NCBI GenBank assembly: GCA_016711125.1 | Contig: JADJTQ010000001.1 | Span: forward strand, 434,001-498,000 | Length of the DNA: 64,000 bases | Direction of reading: 5' to 3' | DNA from: Saprospiraceae bacterium | GTDB lineage: Bacteria; Bacteroidota; Bacteroidia; Chitinophagales; Saprospiraceae | Shown: piece after piece, positions 58,811 through 64,000 of the stretch | Numbering within the stretch: position 1 is the first letter of the stretch | Layout of the letters: each line of letters begins with the position of its first letter | Program-made: the position numbers and the translations under genes | Notes under the pieces: model-generated | Database searches by the model: none | The model's input: only the letters and a program-made list of their open reading frames with translations | Told to the model about the DNA's origin: nothing

Positions 58811-60733
58811 TCATTGATTGATCAATTCTCCCAACTCTTTCTTGGCAGCATCCCAGGCACGAGCATCGAAGCTCCAAACATCCAGATTTCCAATGGACTC
58901 TTGACCAAAGGGTTTTCCAATTATTTCATTGACAATTTTGCTTGCTCGCAGATCATTTCCATCTTTAGCCTCTAATAATTTCAAATATTCAATTTCCTGT
59001 ACTCCGTCGCGCATAGTCTTTAACCTGATCGAGGGGCAGGCAACAGATACATTAGGAATAATCCCGGGACTGTAGATTAGTAGCCCATTACCATTTAATT
59101 TCTTGAAAGTATAATTGGAGTCGGAGTCCGATCCGGATTTGTAGGTATCCTTCCAGGTTTCAGGATCGTACCAGGCATTCTTCCACCCTGCACCAATTCC
59201 CCAGCTAATCCAGGAATAAGCTCCATATTTCCAACTAGCCCAACTTATGGCTCGATCATTTACCAAGGGTAGATCAATAAATGTAGAACTCCCAACCCAA
59301 CTATTTACCTTAGACTCATATAGCATGGGGCCATAGATCCAGTCTTCGATCCCCTTTTCCTGATATTGTTTCATTCGGTCTAAGTCATAATATAAAGTAT
59401 GAGAAGCCCAGGAATTAATCGAGTTTTCCACCACTTTCATTGCTTCATCACTATACCCACCATCAATGCGGAAGTGAGCTTCAGGATAATACTGCCGAAA
59501 GAGATCCCCATAGTAGACCATGCGATCCCATGCTTCCGGAAAGTAGGATTCATCCAGACCATTCAGGTACACCGTAAGTTCCGTTTTGTTTGGATCGACT
59601 CTCGCACTTAGGTGATCTCTTACGGCTTTGATGGCCTCGGTGTATAACATTCTTTTGGCAGGATCGCGTTCATTTTCCACCGTGGCCACGTCAGGCCAGC
59701 CATGACCTCCGTGTTTGCCATGTACATTAAAAGGAAGGATGAATGTCTCAATGGGTTCTCCATATCCAGGGCCATATGGGTAGCCCTGCTTCTCTGTAAA
59801 AGCCTGCCCATCAAAATACTTTGCCATTCTTTGGTCAAAATCACTCCAGTCGTAGCTGGCTGCTCCCGCAGTAGAATAAACTATTTTTGGAGCATACGTC
59901 GGATCCATCAGTGCGATCCGGTTGCGCTTAAATAATTGATAAATCAGTAACTCATCTTTTGCATCCATGCTACTTAAAAACCCTTCATGTTGCAGACTTG
60001 CTCTGAAAGTGTTTGCATTGGGAATAGCAAAATTCCAGACATTCAGCAGGATAGGAATAGATTTAGAATGCTCACCGATCGTGACTTTAATCCGACTAGA
60101 GTAGATCCCAGATCTGATTTCCGGTTCATCGGATGGAATGTATTGATCTACCCAGATGATCAAAGATTTCTGATCATCAATACGATTATTGAAATCGGGT
60201 AATTCTAAGGGGTATACCCATCGACGATGCACGTCAGAAGAATCTGCCTGTATTTGGTCATAGGGTATAAGGGCGTCAGGATACCAGCCAGGACCCAGTG
60301 ATGCTTTTGGGTATCCGGTACTTGGTTGCTTTACTAAAACTGACCACTCCAGAAATAGCTCAGGATCGATGCTGAATGCTTGTTGGCCTTTGGCAAAAGG
60401 ATCCATCTCGACGGTTATTCCTTTTAATGTTTCTGAGCCAAGCCTGGACAGCACCATCTGAAAAGACACATACTCTCCACGAGCACCATCCAATATTGCT
60501 TGCTTACCATCGTACACCCAATTTGTCATCAATAAATTGTTAGCTGGGTGGAAGTCCTTGACAGCCGAAAATCGATTTTCTATGATTTGATTGGTAGAGG
60601 GGTCTAACCGGATGGATGCGGGAAGAATGCTGATCTCCCAATTCGGATCTTTCTGAAAAGCCTCGGTGTTTTGATGCAAGCATGCAAGGATCAGGAGATG
60701 GATGCCGATGAATTTTAGGATAGGTGTATACAT
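58811..60733 (-). CDS. DUF4091 (glycoside-hydrolase-like) secreted protein
   Basis: 640 residues with an N-terminal signal (GIHLLILACLHQNTEA). The central and C-terminal parts match DUF4091 proteins, a TIM-barrel-like family with GH-type folds (LTVYLNGLDESYFPEAW, then ISWASWKYG and NGLLIYSPG). It probably acts on extracellular carbohydrate. It starts 10 bp after the previous gene of the operon. Confidence 0.88.
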   Translation of the reverse strand: MYTPILKFIGIHLLILACLHQNTEAFQKDPNWEISILPASIRLDPSTNQIIENRFSAVKDFHPANNLLMTNWVYDGKQAILDGARGEYVSFQMVLSRLGSETLKGITVEMDPFAKGQQAFSIDPELFLEWSVLVKQPSTGYPKASLGPGWYPDALIPYDQIQADSSDVHRRWVYPLELPDFNNRIDDQKSLIIWVDQYIPSDEPEIRSGIYSSRIKVTIGEHSKSIPILLNVWNFAIPNANTFRASLQHEGFLSSMDAKDELLIYQLFKRNRIALMDPTYAPKIVYSTAGAASYDWSDFDQRMAKYFDGQAFTEKQGYPYGPGYGEPIETFILPFNVHGKHGGHGWPDVATVENERDPAKRMLYTEAIKAVRDHLSARVDPNKTELTVYLNGLDESYFPEAWDRMVYYGDLFRQYYPEAHFRIDGGYSDEAMKVVENSINSWASHTLYYDLDRMKQYQEKGIEDWIYGPMLYESKVNSWVGSSTFIDLPLVNDRAISWASWKYGAYSWISWGIGAGWKNAWYDPETWKDTYKSGSDSDSNYTFKKLNGNGLLIYSPGIIPNVSVACPSIRLKTMRDGVQEIEYLKLLEAKDGNDLRASKIVNEIIGKPFGQESIGNLDVWSFDARAWDAAKKELGELINQ

Positions 60734-60743
60734 AAATGAAAAT

Positions 60744-61942
60744 TTAATGGACGACGGGAAAAACGAGCAGCTGACTCAGCGATTCGTCTTCTCCCATAAT
60801 AATATATTTGCCATCGTGAGAGACAGTAATGGTTCCCAATTGAAAGACCCTCCAATTGATTCCTTGTTCTACTCCTGGAGCAATCATCGTAAATTCCGGA
60901 TTTCCCAGATCTTTAAATCCTTCCATCGAGTCATAAGAAAAAAGGTGTGCGTACCCGGGAGCCGAACCCGCAATACCATAGATTTTTTCATCAGCTGCGT
61001 AAGTAAGACCTCTAATCCTATTCATCATGATCGGTTTTCCCAGGTTTTTAATATTCCTGGTACCAGGATTTATTTCAATGAGTTGCCCGTCACCAGAGAT
61101 CCCGGCATAAAGCATTCCGTCCTTGCTTTTGGTCCATGATTCTATGGCTCCCATGGTTTCCCTTCCCCAAACTGCCGGAATTGGTTTTTCGAAAAAAGAA
61201 AATGACTTCTCTTCCGGATTAAAGATGAATATTCGATTAATTGGGGCACTGCCATAGATGAGGCCTTTTTCATCAGCAATTAATGCTTTGCACAAATATT
61301 GATTAGGTCCCAGGGCAAAGTCTCTCAATATGCTCAATTGCTCCTCCGTGGCTAAAAGATCGTGGTATACCGTACTTTTGTAATTCTGTAAATCGAACGA
61401 AAAGAAATACCCTGAAGGATAGCTGATTCCGAACAAGGTATTTTTTTCCGCATTGATGGTGAGCGCAAGAATACCTTCGCCCTGAATAGGTGTGCTCAGA
61501 TCTTGGATAGCGAGCTCTCCATTTTTACCCATTGTAATACCCAGTAAGTGTCCTGAATTGGAGTTGCCATTGTTGGGAAGTGTGCCGGCATAAAGCGTAT
61601 GACCAGAACCTGTGCAAAAACTCGAAGGAATGCTCTTCTGCTGAGTCACAAATGATTCCAGGTCGTAGACCTTGACCATTTTTCGATCCGTGAGCGAAGC
61701 GGTAAAGAGAAATGGTGATTTCCTTCCTTTGCAGTAGTGCCGCCGATGATGTAGTGCCCCAAAGTGGTTAAAGAGGAAATAGAGTTTCTGTAAATGGGTA
61801 ATCGCGTGAGATTGGTATTGGGTAAGGAGACCTCTATGGCAAAGGCATTCATGGGATTGAAAAAGGTGTATTGAGCTTTGACGGCCATAGGCAAGAGCAT
61901 GCTTAACCACAGGCTAGCCAAAAAGAGTGAGATCCTATTCAT
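60744..61942 (-). pseudogene. Secreted propeller-like protein (frameshifted)
   Basis: The start is ATG 61942 (MNRISLFLASLWLSMLL, a signal peptide), whose frame breaks at about 61712; the rest (LFTASLTDRKMVKVYDLES) runs in another frame to 60744. One missing base restores about 399 residues. Repeated motifs such as TLFGISYPSGYFFSFD and GLIYGSAPINRIFIF suggest beta-propeller blades. Its start overlaps the stop of the preceding, related gene (ATGA). Confidence 0.75.
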
Positions 61943-63173
61943 GGCTTGAGGACTTTATCTGGATTAAACTTGATCATAAAAGGCTTACTCTGGTCATGTG
62001 CATCCGGGATTGTCCGCCTGCCGGCAAAGTACAGATTGCCCTGCTTGTCTCTTATGTCCGAACCGGTTGCTTCTACGATTTCCTCGATGGGAATTCGTAA
62101 AGAATTTTTTTGATGCCTGTCTCCGGATCACATTCTATCATTACGGTTTTGTCTTTTTTTACAAAGTTTCCATGGCCTCCAATGATGTAGTACAGTTTCC
62201 CATTTGAGCCAATATTTAGATTCGGTACATAGGGTTTCCAGAGGTCGGTGTCTTCCAGATCAAAAACACCGCCTAAGTCTTTCCAGCTACCGATACCGGT
62301 CTCTTCAGGTTGAAAAGCGATGATTTTTGCACCATAGGTGATCAGATAGATCATGCCTTTGTCGAGGTCCTTAGCGTAGGCAGTGATGCCAGTTACGATA
62401 TGACCACCGGGAGTTCCAGGGAAGGCGGGGAGAGATTCGCGGGCAAAAATTAATTCATCGGAATGTACTTCATATTTTACCAATCGTTGCCTCCAATCCA
62501 CATAATAGCAGTTGCCCCACTGGTCGGTAAACAAAACTCGTGGCACATGTGCACTAGCCAATCGACCCAGGTCGCGCAGATGGTTTTTTACCGGGTCGTA
62601 GACGAGAAAGTGTGCCTGCGGATAGGTGATCCCATAAAGCAGACCACTTGCCAGATCAATGTCAATATCTTTGATGCTTTCGTATTGGAGGCCTACCCCC
62701 AGGTTCTTCAGCTCATTTTTGGCTGGATCCCAACTCATAAAATACCCTCCGGCATATCCATGGGGGTTATTCATTAGGTATTCTTCCCGTGACTCACCTC
62801 CATCGGTTGAGAAGTATATGATGCCTTTTGGACCTTCAATGATCTTCGAATGTATTTTACCTTGCCATTGAAAATTCCGTAGGTTGGCAAGTTCTGCAAT
62901 AAACCCTTTGTTAGTCATCTTTTCTGTCGGGACATCATATTCATAAAGGGCAATCTGATCCCGATGGTTGGTCACACCGACAAAGACTTTGTCATGACTG
63001 GCACTGTAGCCGATATCATTCCAGGTTGAATGCTGATCCGCAAATCCGGGGTACTGAATAAATGCTATATTTTTTTCCGTGATCGGATCTTGGGCACTTA
63101 GGTTAAGAGTCCAGAAAATCAAATGCGGAAGGAGGATTAAAAGGACCAAAGGAAAAGATTTACTGTCTTTCAA
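61939..63173 (-). pseudogene. Secreted propeller-like protein, paralogue of the next gene (frameshifted near the end)
   Basis: The frame from 63173 stops at 62073 after 366 residues, but the conserved tail (EEIVEATGSDIRDKQGNLYF) continues in another frame to 61939. One C missing near 62090 restores 411 residues. It has a signal peptide, and blade-like motifs (LLYGITYPQAHFLVYD, VPNLNIGSNGKLYYI) resemble those of the downstream gene, so the pair arose by duplication. Confidence 0.75.
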
Positions 63174-63182
63174 TATTTATAT

Positions 63183-64000
63183 TTATTTGGATTCTAAAGC
63201 AGGAAAAAGAATGCTGGCATTACCCCAATAGATTTTGTCTACCACTTCTTTGGGCAGAGAAATGCCTTGCACTGGATCATCGAGCTGGGGCACGGAGACT
63301 ATTTCATCGGTATTAAAATATCGCCAATCATTTAGCCAGGTTTCCAACATGTGCTTTTCTAAGTCTGCCAGATTCGTGTCATCGTTTTCCTGGAAGTCGG
63401 TCGCGTAAATAATGCGATCCTGATATTTCATAAAAAAGGCACGTACCTTGTCCCGGTCCTGTTGCGATTGATACTGTGTATGACTAATCCGTTCGGCTAA
63501 ATCCACCCGGGCATTGGGAAATCTATCCAGGAAGGCTGCCAATCTATCGACACTCCACTCCAGGCTGGCCATGTGAAAGCCTACAAAAGGAAGGGTGGGA
63601 TGTTTGGCCAGCATGCTATCTCGCTGATTAATCTGCTCCTCGTAGGAAGGCATTTCGGGATGGAGGTACATATGATATAACGGATTTTCACTGAAATAAT
63701 CCCGATCGTTTTTTACCGTCATTTCATTTAATGGTAACCAACAATTTTTGGGCTCGCCAGCGTGGCTGAGGAGTACTTTGCCCTGGTCTTCAATAAACTG
63801 AATTACGAGATCGAATTTTGGATCGTCAAGGGTAATCAGTTTTCCCATATTGTCCCTGGCCTCCATGCCTATGTTCTTCCAGGTTTTTACTGCAACAGCA
63901 CCATGTTCAAAATCATATTTCAACTGACTGATCACTTGCTTGGACCAGTCAGGGTGATCCCAGTTGTCTAGTGTAAAAGCAGTGCCGTAGGTAATGACGT
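63183..64000 (-). CDS. Amidohydrolase (PF04909-like), 5' end outside window
   Basis: The frame is open to the right edge (at least 271 residues); a GTG at 63935 is not a real start because coding continues upstream. TIM-barrel features are HAGEPK, FVGFHMASLEW, ARVDLAER and YATDFQ, typical of amidohydrolase_2 proteins. It ends 9 bp before the first propeller gene, so it belongs to the same operon. The substrate is unknown. Confidence 0.85.
   Translation of the reverse strand, partial: VITYGTAFTLDNWDHPDWSKQVISQLKYDFEHGAVAVKTWKNIGMEARDNMGKLITLDDPKFDLVIQFIEDQGKVLLSHAGEPKNCWLPLNEMTVKNDRDYFSENPLYHMYLHPEMPSYEEQINQRDSMLAKHPTLPFVGFHMASLEWSVDRLAAFLDRFPNARVDLAERISHTQYQSQQDRDKVRAFFMKYQDRIIYATDFQENDDTNLADLEKHMLETWLNDWRYFNTDEIVSVPQLDDPVQGISLPKEVVDKIYWGNASILFPALESK

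Overview
The window reads as a chromosome piece from a Bacteroidota bacterium, probably Saprospiraceae-like. This is inferred from the gene families (LRR-Roc-COR-TIR protein, DUF1501 and DUF1549/1553 pair, FISUMP-domain protein, ebo operon), from many Tat-type or Sec-type secreted enzymes, and from one clear Bacteroidota promoter (TTG, about 20 bp, TAnnTTTG) at 52040-52070. No rRNA, tRNA or CRISPR array was recognised.

Layout. (1) 1-14158, all minus strand: a >1284-residue protein with two alpha/beta-hydrolase segments and a CHAT protease-like domain that runs off the left edge, an LRR-Roc-COR-TIR protein, a peptidoglycan-binding plus M15 peptidase gene split by a frameshift, an unknown protein, and a very large envelope protein split into two overlapping reading frames. 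(2) 14.3-30.1 kb: secreted catabolic enzymes (M19 dipeptidase, xylose-isomerase-like, Gfo/Idh/MocA, FAD oxidoreductase, cytochrome-c/DUF1549/DUF1553, DUF1501). They are interrupted by a degenerate copy of the FAD gene, an intact IS256-type element with an 8-bp target duplication, a MITE-like inverted repeat and gene debris that includes a TIR fragment. (3) 30.28-36.68 kb: a complete, tightly overlapping eboABCDEF operon. (4) 36.7-41.2 kb: a large tandem-repeat field (unit about 339 bp, with about 135-bp sub-units) with a GxxExxY nuclease-like gene nested in it. (5) 41.2-58.0 kb: an accessory, mostly AT-rich region. It holds PhzF, DinB, TPR, HicAB and DUF4062 genes, with several attC-like palindromes between genes.

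The strongest discovery is inside region 5. It is a diversity-generating retroelement (DGR) at 46367-51552: FISUMP-domain target gene with a 185-bp variable repeat, an Avd four-helix-bundle gene, a 185-bp template repeat, and a reverse transcriptase with the IGNLTSQ signature. VR and TR differ at 26 positions, and 24 of these are adenines in the TR. An IS66 element with a perfect 8-bp target duplication sits at the 3' end of the TR and separates it from the RT gene. (6) 58.8-64 kb, minus strand: an operon of amidohydrolase, two related propeller-like secreted proteins and a DUF4091 protein.

One caution applies throughout. At least ten genes carry single-base frameshifts and two carry in-frame stops, each placed so that one base change restores a family-typical protein. 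Either the region is decaying or the sequence contains indel errors. Four or more lesions in an IS66 transposase that still has a perfect target duplication favour sequence error for some of them. Coordinates for such genes cover the whole repaired gene unless stated otherwise.
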